Below the pieces are notes generated by a model. That model saw only the letters and a list, made by a program, of their open reading frames with translations. It searched no databases and was not told where the DNA came from. A DNA stretch of 64,000 bases from DATDAH01 sp963792205 (lineage in GTDB: Bacteria; Actinomycetota; Acidimicrobiia; Acidimicrobiales; DATDAH01), in NCBI GenBank assembly GCA_963792205.1, contig CAWBVI010000002.1, forward strand, positions 620,001 through 684,000, read 5' to 3'. Shown piece by piece: positions 55,465-64,000 of the stretch. Position 1 is the first letter of the stretch. Each line of letters begins with the position of its first letter. Both the position numbers and the translations under genes were made by a program.

Positions 55465-55773
55465 TCAGGCGGGCTCGATGTGGGCCCGGATGGCCGTGCC
55501 GTCGTCGCTCAAAAACCCGCTGTTGCGGGCGAAATCGACCATCGCCGAGAAGCCGGCGTGCCAGTCCGCGTCGGCGGCATCGCCCGCGAGGCGACTCACC
55601 CCGTCGGTGGTGATCCAGGCGTGGTCGCCGTCCAGGCGCCCGTACGGTGCGAGCAGCGCGCCGAGGCCAGGATCGTCGACCGGACCCCCCGCCACGGCCA
55701 CGTGGAAGGCGGTGAAGGCGGTCGGGTCCATGAGCGACACGGACGCGTCGGCCAGATCGGCGCGGATGATCAC
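55465..55773 (-). CDS. hypothetical protein downstream of the M6 protease
   Basis: A 102-residue cytoplasmic protein, start GTG 55773, overlapping the stop of the metalloprotease (GTGA). It includes AFTAFHVAVAGGPVDDPGLGALLAPYGRLDGDHAWITTDGV and ends AIRAHIEPA. No family is recognised. The coupling to the protease suggests co-expression. Confidence 0.6.
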   Translation of the reverse strand: MIIRADLADASVSLMDPTAFTAFHVAVAGGPVDDPGLGALLAPYGRLDGDHAWITTDGVSRLAGDAADADWHAGFSAMVDFARNSGFLSDDGTAIRAHIEPA

Positions 55774-58154
55774 CGGACGCGGGCGAACCAGGTGTCGGCG
55801 ACCGCCGAGAACCGCTGGCTGTCGATCCACTCCAGCCAGGCCCACACCTTCCCCCGCAGGGTTGCACCGGAGGCACCGGTGACCGGGGTGCGCACGCGGC
55901 ACGTCCGGGCTTCACCGGGCTGGATGACGAACGCGGCCGGGCAGTCGAGGGCCTGGAGGCCACGGTCGCCCTCGAGGAGGTTGTAGACGCGCAGCCGGTC
56001 GAAGGTGGACGTGTTGCGGATCTGCACCCGCAGCTCCGGCCGCTGGCCGGGCTCCACGACCCGGCGCACCGGGCGGACGTCGGGGCGGGCCGAGCTGTAG
56101 TCGAGGAGGAGCCGGACCCCGCCGGTGTGGCCCGCCTGCAGCGAGTCGACGGCGACGAAGTACCGGACACGGCGCTCGACCCGGAAGCCGAGCCCCCGGT
56201 TGATGTTCTCGGGTGCGGGGGGGCTGCCGACACCGCCGCCGGGCGGGCCGCCCCGGACCGACTCGACCCGGGTGAGGTTGCCGACGTAGGGGCCGGTGTA
56301 GACGGCGGCGACTTCGCGGAAGGTGCTGATCGTGGTGAGGTTGACGAAGCCGGCCCTGGGCGCCCGGAACGAGAACCAGACCGACGACCGGCCCGCCGCG
56401 CCGTCGTGCACCGGCTCGTTCGGCTGGTGGGTGGCCCCGACGTTGTGGCTCCGGGCCGAGCGGAAGGCGGTGCTCTCGCCCTCGAACAGCCGGAGGGGGA
56501 TGGCGTTGCTGAAGCGGTCGTTGTGCGCCCGCCCGACCGTCACGGCGGGGTCGACGTCGAGCGTGACGGACGGCCCGCAGGCCGGGCTGAAGTCGGTCAT
56601 GGCCACGCCGCTCGGCAGGCCGGAGTTGAGCCCGGAGTCCGGGCTGCTGTTCGGGCCGAAGACCGCGTTGGGCGGGTGCTCGGAGGGGAACGGGTCCTCG
56701 GAGTCCGCGAAGCCGCCTTGGCCGGCGCCGTCGCCGGCTTCTTCGACGTCGACCCGCCGGGCGTCGTCGTCGGCGTTGAACGCGGTCTCGTCGATGTGCC
56801 ACACGAGGGCGCCGCAGCCCCGGACCGCGATGTCGTAGCCCTCCTGCTCGCGGTTCTCGACCAGGAAGTACTCGCCGGTGCCCCCGCCAGTGAGGAAGCC
56901 GACGTCGACGCCGTCGGGGTTGTCGAGGACCTGGATGACGTCGGCCGTCGTCGCCGACGAGTCGAGGGCCACGTCGTCACTGGCGGTGGTGATCTGCGTC
57001 GGGCTCAGCCAACCCACCTGCGTCCGGCTGAACGGGTCGGGGAGCGGCGGCCGGGTGCCGCTGCGCTCGCTGTCGAGGGCCAGCCAGTGCAGGCCCATGA
57101 CGCTCCACGTGTCGACCCCTCCCGAGCTGCCGTCGGAGTCGTAGAGGTCGATCCAGCCGAGGTCGTGGCCGAACTCGTGGGCCCAGATGCCGAGCGTGGC
57201 CTGGGCCGGCGGGCCGTCGCACTGCAGCTCGCCGCCGGTGAAGTAGCCGCTGTTCTCGTCGTCGTCGCCCACCACGACCCCGTCGAGGGTGACCGGCGAG
57301 TCCAGCGCGCTGCGGTGGCCCCACACCGATGGTCCGTTGCAGGACTGGGCGGCTTCGGTGCCGGCGACGACGATGCCGATGTGGAGCTCGTCGGGGGAGA
57401 GGGCGCCGTCGCCGTTGCCCCCGTTCGCGACCGCGTCGAAGGCGGCGAAGTCGACACTCGCCCCCGCCGCCTGGACGGCCGCGGCCGCGGTGTCCTGGAA
57501 GGAGAAGAAGTCGTTCCCGCTGTTGGGGTGCGGCGTGGGCAGGCTGACCACGATCACACCGTCATCGGCGACACCGTTCGTCTCGGCCGCCGGCGCCACG
57601 TCGAAGGTGCCGTAGGACGCCTCGTCGTAGAAGTCGGCCACGCTCTGATCGGCGCCGAAGAAGAGGTCGGACCAGTCGGCGGCCGTGGTCGAGAGCGCAC
57701 GGTTGCTGAACTGGGTGAGGATCACGAGGAGGGGCTGTGTGCCGGTTGCGGGCGGGGTGCCCGGGCCCCCGCCCTCCGCGGCCTCTGTCCGCTCGGCGTC
57801 GGCCTCGGCCTGCGCCACCTCGTCGCGGAGGTGGGGCACCAGCTCGGCCCCCGCCGGGGGGCGCCCGTCGGCGTCGGGGAGCAGGCCGGACGGCACGAGG
57901 CGCCCGCGCTCGGTCGGGCGGGCGAAGGTCCAGGTCCCGTCGGGGCCCTGCACGAGGGTGAAGCCGGCCTCGGTCTCGACGCCGTTGAGGTACTCGTCGC
58001 CGTACAGCCGACCGACGAAGGTCGACCCGTCGGGCTGGGTGATCGTCCGGGGCTCGGGATCGGCGGGGGTGGCGCCGGCCCCGGCGCTGAGGCCGATGAG
58101 CACGCCGATGGTTGTGCCCGCGAAGAGCGAGCCGAGGAGGAGGAGCCGCCGCAC
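55770..58154 (-). CDS. secreted M6 family metalloprotease (immune inhibitor A-like)
   Basis: About 794 residues. Signal peptide RRLLLLGSLFAGTTIGVLIGLSAGAGA, an N-terminal pro-region, then the zinc protease domain with HEFGHDLGWIDLYDSDG (HExxH) and the Met-turn WSVMG. The C-terminal half has beta-sandwich domains (VWFSFRAPRAGFVNLTT; LRVQIRNTSTFDRLRV) that probably bind surface or substrate. GTG 58154 begins 11 bases after the TetR stop. The frame is open further upstream, but that part overlaps tetR and lacks signal character. Confidence 0.88.
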   Translation of the reverse strand: MRRLLLLGSLFAGTTIGVLIGLSAGAGATPADPEPRTITQPDGSTFVGRLYGDEYLNGVETEAGFTLVQGPDGTWTFARPTERGRLVPSGLLPDADGRPPAGAELVPHLRDEVAQAEADAERTEAAEGGGPGTPPATGTQPLLVILTQFSNRALSTTAADWSDLFFGADQSVADFYDEASYGTFDVAPAAETNGVADDGVIVVSLPTPHPNSGNDFFSFQDTAAAAVQAAGASVDFAAFDAVANGGNGDGALSPDELHIGIVVAGTEAAQSCNGPSVWGHRSALDSPVTLDGVVVGDDDENSGYFTGGELQCDGPPAQATLGIWAHEFGHDLGWIDLYDSDGSSGGVDTWSVMGLHWLALDSERSGTRPPLPDPFSRTQVGWLSPTQITTASDDVALDSSATTADVIQVLDNPDGVDVGFLTGGGTGEYFLVENREQEGYDIAVRGCGALVWHIDETAFNADDDARRVDVEEAGDGAGQGGFADSEDPFPSEHPPNAVFGPNSSPDSGLNSGLPSGVAMTDFSPACGPSVTLDVDPAVTVGRAHNDRFSNAIPLRLFEGESTAFRSARSHNVGATHQPNEPVHDGAAGRSSVWFSFRAPRAGFVNLTTISTFREVAAVYTGPYVGNLTRVESVRGGPPGGGVGSPPAPENINRGLGFRVERRVRYFVAVDSLQAGHTGGVRLLLDYSSARPDVRPVRRVVEPGQRPELRVQIRNTSTFDRLRVYNLLEGDRGLQALDCPAAFVIQPGEARTCRVRTPVTGASGATLRGKVWAWLEWIDSQRFSAVADTWFARVR

Positions 58155-58164
58155 CGGCGGCAGG

Positions 58165-58926
58165 CTACCGAACGGGCGTGCGCCTCGGGATGAGCCGGGT
58201 GGCCAGGTCCCAGAGGGTCCGGTGGCCACCGGCGGGATCCGGCCGCGCCGCGGCCGGGCGGCTGGCGGCGAGGACGAAGGCGAGGGCGGCGCTGGCGAAG
58301 AGGTCCCACCCCGGCGCGACCTCGCCCGTCACCGCATCGGGCTCGATCGTGCGGCGGAGGTGCATGCCCTCGACCAGGGCCATGAGCACGACGGCGATCG
58401 ATTCATAGGTGAACGGTGGCCGGGGTTCGAGCCCGTAGCGGGGCAACCAGTCGGCCAGGAGGTCGGCCCACCGGCTCCCGACCTCGGCCGCCTGCGCGCC
58501 GAGGCGGCGGTCGATGTCCGGATCGTCGTAGGCGATGAGGGCGAGGTTGAGGCGCTCGCCCTCCGGGGAGCTGGCCAGACCTTCGAAGCTGAGGCCGGCG
58601 ACCAGGCGAGCGAGGTCCTCGAAGCTGGCGTCGCGGCCCGCCGCCTCGGCCACGGCGTCGGCCGCGCGGCGCACGGCGGGGAACTGGTCGGGCGAGAGCA
58701 GCAGGTCGATGAGGTCGTCCCGGTAGTCGTCCTGGGTCTCCCAGTAGTGGTAGACGGCCCCGATGCTCAGCCCGACCCGGCCCACGATGTCGGTGACCCG
58801 GACGTGGTCGAGGGGCTCGCCCAGCGGGTGCTCGTAGACGTAGTCCCGGCCGGCGTCGAGGAGGACCCGGCGTCCGTCCTCCGGCGACCGGCGCTGCCGC
58901 CGCGTGCGCCGTTCCCTCGAGGCCAC
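58165..58926 (-). CDS. TetR family transcriptional regulator
   Basis: A 253-residue regulator: a basic N-terminus (RERRTRRQRR), a helix-turn-helix with VRVTDIVGRVGLSIGAVYHYWETQDDYRDDL, and a helical C-terminus. It is directly upstream of and co-directional with the M6 protease, so it may control it. ACTAGG repeats lie upstream of its -10. Confidence 0.85.
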   Translation of the reverse strand: MASRERRTRRQRRSPEDGRRVLLDAGRDYVYEHPLGEPLDHVRVTDIVGRVGLSIGAVYHYWETQDDYRDDLIDLLLSPDQFPAVRRAADAVAEAAGRDASFEDLARLVAGLSFEGLASSPEGERLNLALIAYDDPDIDRRLGAQAAEVGSRWADLLADWLPRYGLEPRPPFTYESIAVVLMALVEGMHLRRTIEPDAVTGEVAPGWDLFASAALAFVLAASRPAAARPDPAGGHRTLWDLATRLIPRRTPVR

Positions 58927-58932
58927 CCCACG

Positions 58933-58957
58933 ACCGTAGCGAACACTAGGTACTAGG
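58933..58957 (-). promoter_or_regulatory. tetR -10 element and ACTAGG direct repeats
   Basis: TACGGT (58938-58933, minus) lies 6 bases before the GTG start. ACTAGG occurs at 58945-58950 and 58952-58957 (plus strand), just upstream of the -10. This is a candidate autoregulatory operator. Confidence 0.45.
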
Positions 58958-58971
58958 CAGGTGCCACCCGT

Positions 58972-60192
58972 TCAGGCGAGGACGCCGGCCAGGGCGTCCA
59001 CGATGCGGTCCACCTCGTCGTCGGTGATCACCAGGGGTGGGCACATGGCGAGGGCCCGGCCCAGGGGCCGCAGGATGACGCCTTCGCCGAGCAGGGCGTC
59101 CCGGGTGGCGGGCGCCTCCTTGCCCTCGGGCAGCTCGATCGCCCAGACCGCGCCTTCACCCCGGACCTCGGTGACCAAGCCGTCGGCGTGGAGGCTGCGG
59201 AGCCCGTCGGACAGGCGTTGGCCGACCACCCGGGACCGGTCGAGCAACCCGTCGGCCTCGATCACGTCCAGGTTCGCCAGCGCGGCCGCCGCGGCCGTGG
59301 CGTGTCCCGAGTAGGTGTGGCCGTGGCGGAGGACGAAGTCCGGGTCGGCCTCGAGGGCGCGGTGGACAGGGTCGCCCAGGATGACGCCGCCGAGGGGGAC
59401 GTACCCCGAGGTCACGCCCTTGGCGAAGGTGATGAGGTCGGGCCGGACGCCGTAGTGCTCGGCCCCGAACCACCGCCCCAGCCGCCCGAACGCGCAGATG
59501 ACCTCGTCGAGGATCAGGTAGGCACCATGGTCGTCGCAGAGGCGCCGGAGCTGCGGGAGGTAGCCCTCGGGCGGCGGGAACACGCCGCCGGCGCCCTGCA
59601 CGGGTTCGCTGATCACGGCGGCGACCTCGTCGCCGCGCTCGGCGAAGAGCGTGGCCATGGCTTCGATGTCGTCGCCCGGGACGGGGACCACGTCGGGGAG
59701 GAGCGGCCCGAAGCCTTCACGGTTTTCGGGGATGCCCTGGGCCGAGGTGCCGCCGTAGGTGACGCCGTGGTAGCCCGCCGAGCGGCTGACCACCAGGACC
59801 CGCTCCGGATGGCCGGCGTGCACGTGGGCGGCCCGAGCCAGCTTCATGGCCGAGTCCACCGCTTCGGAGCCGGAGCTGACGAGGAAGACCCGGGGGTCGT
59901 CGACCGGGGCCAGGCCGACCAGGCGCTCGGCCAGCGCGTCGGCGGGGCCGTTGGTGAACGGGTCGAAGCAGTGGTAGGCGTGCAACCTCCGGGCTTGATC
60001 GGCGACGGCGTCGACGACCTCGGACCGCCCGTAGCCCACGTTGGCGAACCAGAGGCTGGCCATCCCGTCGATGTACTCGTTGCCGTCCGCGTCCCAGACC
60101 CGCGCCCCCTCCCCGCGGACGATGGTGACGAAGTGCTCGACCGGCGCCGCCGGCTTGGCGAACGGGTGCAGCAGGGCAGGCAGTTGGGTCAT
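58972..60192 (-). CDS. class III aminotransferase (omega-aminotransferase/BioA-like)
   Basis: A 406-residue PLP enzyme: GEGARVWDADGNEYIDGMASLWFANVGYG, VSSGSEAVDSAMKLAR, YHGVTYGG, the PLP aspartate in LILDEVICAFGRLGRWF, the Schiff-base lysine in ITFAKGVTSGYVPLG, and GHTYSGHATAAAAAL. It transfers amino groups from diamines or omega-amino acids to pyruvate or 2-oxoglutarate. Its ATG overlaps the stop of the upstream acyl-CoA ligase (4 bases), suggesting one catabolic unit. Confidence 0.9.
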   Translation of the reverse strand: MTQLPALLHPFAKPAAPVEHFVTIVRGEGARVWDADGNEYIDGMASLWFANVGYGRSEVVDAVADQARRLHAYHCFDPFTNGPADALAERLVGLAPVDDPRVFLVSSGSEAVDSAMKLARAAHVHAGHPERVLVVSRSAGYHGVTYGGTSAQGIPENREGFGPLLPDVVPVPGDDIEAMATLFAERGDEVAAVISEPVQGAGGVFPPPEGYLPQLRRLCDDHGAYLILDEVICAFGRLGRWFGAEHYGVRPDLITFAKGVTSGYVPLGGVILGDPVHRALEADPDFVLRHGHTYSGHATAAAAALANLDVIEADGLLDRSRVVGQRLSDGLRSLHADGLVTEVRGEGAVWAIELPEGKEAPATRDALLGEGVILRPLGRALAMCPPLVITDDEVDRIVDALAGVLA

Positions 60193-61746
60193 GTGGACGC
60201 TCGCTCCTTCTCCTTCAGCTCGCGGCGGAGGATCTTGCCGCTGGGGTTCTTGGGGATGGCCTCGATGAACTCGACCTCGCGCACCTTCTTGTAGGGCGCG
60301 ACCCGCTCGTCGACGTAGGCCATCACGTCGTCGGCCGACAGCTCGACGCCCTCGCGCGTGACGACGAACGCCTTGGGGATCTCATCCATGCCATTGCCGG
60401 CGTCCTTGGGGATGACGGCGGCGTCGGCCACGTCGGGATGCTCGATGAGGACGGCCTCCAGCTCCGCCGGGGCGATCTGGTAGCCCTTGTACTTGATCAT
60501 CTCCTTGGCCCGGTCCCGGATGGTGACGTAGCGCGTCCTCGTCGACCGTGACGATGTCGCCGGTGCGCAGCCAGACGCCGTCGTCGTCGGTGAGCAGGGT
60601 CTCCGCGGTGGCATCGGGCCGGTTGAAGTAGCCGGCCATCACCTGCGGGCCCTGGACCAGCAGCTCGCCCGTCTCGCCGATCGCCAGCTCCTCGCCGGTG
60701 GCGAGGTCGACCACCTTCTGACGGGTGTCGGCGACGGGGGGGCCCACGGTCCCGGGCTTGTCGTGGCCGAGCAGGCTGATGTGGGTGACCGGGCTGGCCT
60801 CGGTCATGCCGTAGCCCTGGATGACCTCGACGTCGTACTTCTCGGCCACCCGCCGGGCCACGTCGATCGGGAGCGGGGCGGCGCCGGACATCAGGTAGCG
60901 CACGCTGCTCAGGTCGGCGCCGAGCTGGTCCCCGAGGTTGGCCAGGGCGAGGAGAGCCGGCGGGACCATGAAGAGGTTGGTGGCCTGGTGGCGCTGGGTG
61001 AGGTCCAGGAAGCGCTGCGGGTCGAACCCGGGGAGCACGACCTGCTTCGACCCGCTGGCCAGCCCCGTGAGCATGAGGACGGTGAGGCCGTAGATGTGGA
61101 AGAAGGGCAGGAAGTCGATCATCACCGAGCCGTCGGGCACGACGCCCGTGCCTCGCGTCTGGGCCACGTTGGCGGTGATGCTCTGGTGGGTGAGCATCAC
61201 GCCCTTCGGTGCGCCGGTCGTGCCGGAGGAGTACGGGAGGGCGGCGAGATCCCGGGTCGGGTCGATGTCGACGGGCGCGGGCTCGCCCGTCGCCCCCGCG
61301 GCCAGGTCCCACACGTCGGCGGTGTGGTGGAAGCGCTCGTCGTGGCCCCACACGCCGCGCGTGGTCTCGGCGGTGACGTCGGCGACGAAGACGGCCTTGG
61401 GCTCGGAGTCGCCGAACTGGTGGGCGATCTCCCGCTCCTTGTACAGCGGGTTCAGCGTGGTGACCGTGGCCCCGGCGAGGAGGGCGCCGTGGAAGGCGAT
61501 GACCCACTCCGGTGAGTTGGGGGCCACCATGCCCACCCGGTCTCCGGGCTCGACGCCCTCGTCCTGGAGCGCTCGAGCGACGCCGCGGGAGGCCTCCCAG
61601 ATCCGGGCGAAGGTGTACTCCGCGTCGCTGATCCCGTCGACGAGGGCGACGCGCTCGGGCCAGGTCTCGGCGGCCTGGGCCAGCAGGTCGCTCACCGCGC
61701 GCTCGGGATAGGGGGCGAGTGACGGGCGGGGCGACTCCTGGGTCAT
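60189..61746 (-). CDS. AMP-dependent acyl-CoA ligase (4-coumarate-CoA-ligase-like), frame broken once
   Basis: About 518 residues read through. Adenylation motifs: YSSGTTGAPKGVMLTH (P-loop), IQGYGMTEASPVTH, WLRTGDI, then after a frame change near 60529-60535 YVTIRDRAKEMIKYKGYQIAPAELE and PKNPSGKILRRELKE (catalytic lysine). It activates a carboxylic acid to its CoA thioester. One extra base restores the frame. TACCAT lies 7 bases before the ATG. Confidence 0.9.
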
Positions 61747-61753
61747 GCCCAGG

Positions 61754-61759
61754 ATGGTA
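61754..61759 (-). promoter_or_regulatory. -10 element of the acyl-CoA ligase gene
   Basis: TACCAT on the minus strand lies 7 bases before ATG 61746, consistent with a leaderless transcript of the ligase-aminotransferase unit. Confidence 0.45.
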
Positions 61760-61823
61760 GGAGGGCGCCCGGCGGGGTGCCGGGCGAGGTGACCCCGCCC
61801 GTCGGATGGGGCACGCTGGTGCC

Positions 61824-63245
61824 GTGCGCGACGCCGATCCCGGCCTGCCGCTCAAGCTGACGCCGGCGTCCAACGGCGAGTTCCGACCCCCGCCGCTGAC
61901 CCCGCTCGGTCGAGAGGTCCTGCGCCGTTCGCGCCTGCTGCTCGAGGCCAACGCCCGTCGGACGGGCATGGGGCGCCGGGACTTCCTGCTCTCCTCGGCC
62001 GGGGCGGCGACGATGCTCGCCGTCCTCACGGCGTGCAGCCAGGAGGCGGGCGAGGGCAGCGGGGGCACCTTCTCCGTGCCCCCCGACGCCACCGTCGACC
62101 CCGAGGTCGCCGACGAGGCGATCGGCGGCGACGAGTTCATCTTCGACGTCCAGGGCCACTTCCTCGACTACCCGCCCGACACCCCGACCTCCGAGCTCGC
62201 GGGCTTTCCCCAGGCCGCGTGCGGCGAGGGAGCCGAGTGCTACTCGGCGGAGACCTTCCTCGACCTGATCTTCGCCCAGAGCGACACGTCGATGGTCGTC
62301 CTGTCGGCGGTGCCGTTCCCCGGCGACCTGCTCTCCAGCGAGACCATGGCCGAGGGCATCGCGCTGGCCGATCGGCTCTGTGGGGAGGGGCGGGTGCTGA
62401 TGCAGGGCCACGCCACCCCGAGCGTCATGGGCGCCGACGGGCTGCCGGACGCGATGGCGGCCGTGGCCGAGCAGTTCCCCATCCGGGCCTGGAAGGCCTA
62501 CACCCATGCGGGCGGCCCAGGGTGGTGGCTCGACGACCACGACCCGGCGGCGCCGGCCGTGGGTGACGTGTTCCTCGAGCAGGCGGTGGCGCTGGGCCTG
62601 CCCGTCGTCGCCGTCCACAAGGGGTTCGGTCGGTCCAGCCCCTACTCGTCACCGGTCGACGTCGGCCCGGCGGCCGCGGCGCACCCGGATGTCACCCTCG
62701 TGATCTACCACTCGGGCTTCGACGTGGACGGCGTGGAAGGGCCCTACGACCCCGAGAACGACCAGGGCGTGGACCGGCTCGTCAGCTCGTTGCGGGCGGC
62801 GGACATCGGGCCCGGGCAGAACGTCGTGGCCGAGCTGGGATCGACCTGGCGCACGGTGATGGGCTCGCCCGACCAAGCCGCCCACGTGTTGGGCAAGGTG
62901 CTGGTCGCCGTCGGCGAGGACAACGTCGTCTGGGGCACCGACTCCATCTGGTACGGCTCACCCCAGGACCAGATCGAGGCGTTCCGGGCGTTCGAGATCA
63001 GCCCGGAGTACCAGGAGCGCTTCGGGTACCCGGCGTTGACGCCTGAGCTCAAGGCCAAGGTGCTCGGCCAGAACTCGGCCCGGCTCTACGGGGTCGAGCC
63101 GGCGGTGGACCCGTGCCGGGGGGATCGACAGGAGCGGGCAATGGCCCGATCGGCGGCCGGAGTCCGTAACCTCCTGCCCGGCCCCACCACGGCTGCTCAG
63201 GCCGACGCCGTCTGGGCCCAGCCCGCGCCCTGGGCGCCGATCTGA
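61824..63245 (+). CDS. amidohydrolase family protein with internal Tat/lipoprotein signal
   Basis: A 473-residue protein. After about 50 residues (LKLTPASNGEFRPPPLTPLGREVLRRSRLLL...) comes a twin-arginine signal GRRDFLLSSAGAATMLAVLTAC whose last cysteine fits a lipobox. The mature part is an amidohydrolase_2 TIM barrel (FIFDVQGHFLDYPPD, WKAYTHAGGPGWWLDDHD, VVAVHKGF, VIYHSGFD, VVWGTDSIWYGSPQ). It probably acts outside the membrane on an unknown substrate. GTG 61824 is used; a later ATG directly before GRRDFLL (about residue 49) could be the true start. Confidence 0.82.
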   Translation: MRDADPGLPLKLTPASNGEFRPPPLTPLGREVLRRSRLLLEANARRTGMGRRDFLLSSAGAATMLAVLTACSQEAGEGSGGTFSVPPDATVDPEVADEAIGGDEFIFDVQGHFLDYPPDTPTSELAGFPQAACGEGAECYSAETFLDLIFAQSDTSMVVLSAVPFPGDLLSSETMAEGIALADRLCGEGRVLMQGHATPSVMGADGLPDAMAAVAEQFPIRAWKAYTHAGGPGWWLDDHDPAAPAVGDVFLEQAVALGLPVVAVHKGFGRSSPYSSPVDVGPAAAAHPDVTLVIYHSGFDVDGVEGPYDPENDQGVDRLVSSLRAADIGPGQNVVAELGSTWRTVMGSPDQAAHVLGKVLVAVGEDNVVWGTDSIWYGSPQDQIEAFRAFEISPEYQERFGYPALTPELKAKVLGQNSARLYGVEPAVDPCRGDRQERAMARSAAGVRNLLPGPTTAAQADAVWAQPAPWAPI

Positions 63246-63253
63246 CCCTCCTG

Positions 63254-64000
63254 ATGCTCCGCTCGCTCACCCGCTGCCTCCTCGGCCTCGCTCTGGCCGC
63301 CGTCGCGCTCGCCGTCGCCGCCCCCGTGGCCGCCGGCCCGACCAGGTGGTACCCCGATCCGCCGTCCGGGACCGAGTCCGCGCCCCTGGAGGCCGGAGGC
63401 CGGCAGGAAGACGCCAACTGGGTGCCCCTCCGCGGCAACCACGAGCTGTGGTGTACGAACGGGAACCCCGGGTACAGCGGCTGTGCCGGCCACCACGGCT
63501 ATCCGGCCATAGACATCGGCATGCCGGTCGGGACCCGCGTCTTCGCCTCCGGTCCCGGCACCGTGACCTTCGCCGGCTCGGCCGGTGACGCCCGGGGGAC
63601 CTTCGTCGAGATCCGCCATCCGGACGGCATCCGCTCCCGGTACTACCACCTCTCCGCCGAGGTCGTCCGCCACGACCAGCACGTCGAGCGCGGGACGCTG
63701 ATCGGCCGCTCGGGCCAGACGGGCCGGGCGACGTCGCCCCACCTGCACTACGAAGAGCGCACCGCCGGCGGCGCGGAGAAGGACCCCGGCGTCATGTACG
63801 CCATCGTCGCCGGCCGCCTCGTCGCCTACCCGCACTTCCGCGGTTACACCGACTGGAACCGGACGCCCTACGGGACCCGCATCCGCAACGATGCGTTCAA
63901 CGTCGACAACACGACGCTGTTCTGGGGCGGACCGGGGGTGGCCACCGGCGACGTCGACGACGACGGGCTCGACGACGTCGTCGTCGGGGTGCCCGGCGAG
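63254..64000 (+). CDS. secreted M23 peptidase with FG-GAP repeats, 5' part
   Basis: An open frame running off the window (249 codons seen). Signal peptide LRSLTRCLLGLALAAVALAVAAPVAAG is followed by an M23/LytM domain: HHGYPAIDIGMPVGTRVFA (metal histidine and aspartate) and SPHLHYE (second histidine motif). The last visible residues, GVATGDVDDDGLDDVVVG, start an FG-GAP/VCBS calcium-binding repeat. It is probably a cell-wall endopeptidase displayed or secreted with a propeller. Confidence 0.85.
   Translation, partial: MLRSLTRCLLGLALAAVALAVAAPVAAGPTRWYPDPPSGTESAPLEAGGRQEDANWVPLRGNHELWCTNGNPGYSGCAGHHGYPAIDIGMPVGTRVFASGPGTVTFAGSAGDARGTFVEIRHPDGIRSRYYHLSAEVVRHDQHVERGTLIGRSGQTGRATSPHLHYEERTAGGAEKDPGVMYAIVAGRLVAYPHFRGYTDWNRTPYGTRIRNDAFNVDNTTLFWGGPGVATGDVDDDGLDDVVVGVPGE

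Overview
The window is very GC-rich, densely packed with genes, and rich in GTG starts and ATGA/GTGA stop-start overlaps. Gene content and order are actinobacterial: metG-tatD-rpf-ksgA-ispE, glmU-prs-rplY-pth-mfd-mazG-eno-ftsB and DUF501-ppx, plus a 33-residue bS22 ribosomal protein, F420-type oxidoreductases and a DUF222/HNH (13E12-type) gene. The overall style suggests an Acidimicrobiia-like actinomycete (relatives such as Iamia or Ilumatobacter). That placement is inference; no rRNA gene is present.

Layout. 1-1.4 kb: end of a zinc/manganese ABC importer. 1.4-5.9 kb: PHP phosphoesterase, ychF, DUF192, rsmI and rmuC. 6-10.7 kb: metG, tatD, an Rpf-like lytic transglycosylase, ksgA, ispE and bS22. 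10.7-14.6 kb: F420/PPOX enzyme, methylmalonate-semialdehyde dehydrogenase, tRNA-Gln, membrane proteins and a tyrosine phosphatase. 14.7-26 kb: a cell-wall, translation, repair and glycolysis run (glmU, prs, rplY, pth, mfd, SurA-like lipoprotein, mazG, tetR, eno, ftsB). 26-28.6 kb: ABC-2 export cassette. 28.6-40.1 kb: a molybdenum hydroxylase (form II CO-dehydrogenase-like) cluster, with coxM-L-S on the minus strand and moxR/coxD, coxE, two xdhC-type genes, mocA and coxG on the plus strand. An SDR, a BtuF-like protein, a PadR/HAAS pair and a DUF1707 protein are interspersed. 40.2-42 kb: DUF501, ppx/gppA and a GNAT enzyme. 42-46.8 kb: enoyl-CoA hydratase, epimerase and acyltransferase genes, then a receptor-type Ser/Thr kinase with a beta-propeller. 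46.9-50.1 kb: PD-(D/E)XK nuclease, tRNA-Leu(UAA) and the DUF222/HNH gene. 50-64 kb: peptidase, CsbD, topoisomerase IB, LLM oxidoreductase, LuxR regulator, secreted M6 metalloprotease, TetR, aminotransferase, acyl-CoA ligase, a Tat-type lipoprotein amidohydrolase and the start of a secreted M23/FG-GAP protein.

How the genes work together. The housekeeping runs are tightly coupled operons. The eno-ftsB-DUF501-ppx block, normally contiguous in actinobacteria, is split here by about 14 kb holding the ABC exporter and the Mo-hydroxylase cluster. That cluster looks complete: three catalytic subunits, MoxR/VWA maturation proteins, XdhC-type cofactor proteins, MocA for molybdopterin cytosine dinucleotide, and CoxG for membrane anchoring.

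Two features cut across the window. First, about 13 reading-frame breaks, nearly all explained by one extra base, interrupt conserved and mostly essential genes (five in metG alone). I read these as sequence errors rather than gene decay. Second, a shared promoter element (TGTCACACCCC, with TGTC 12 bases from a -10-like hexamer) precedes rmuC, a small unknown gene and the DUF222/HNH gene. It resembles the RecA-independent DNA-damage promoter of mycobacteria. Many other genes carry a TAnnnT element only 6-9 bases before the start codon, which points to widespread leaderless transcription.
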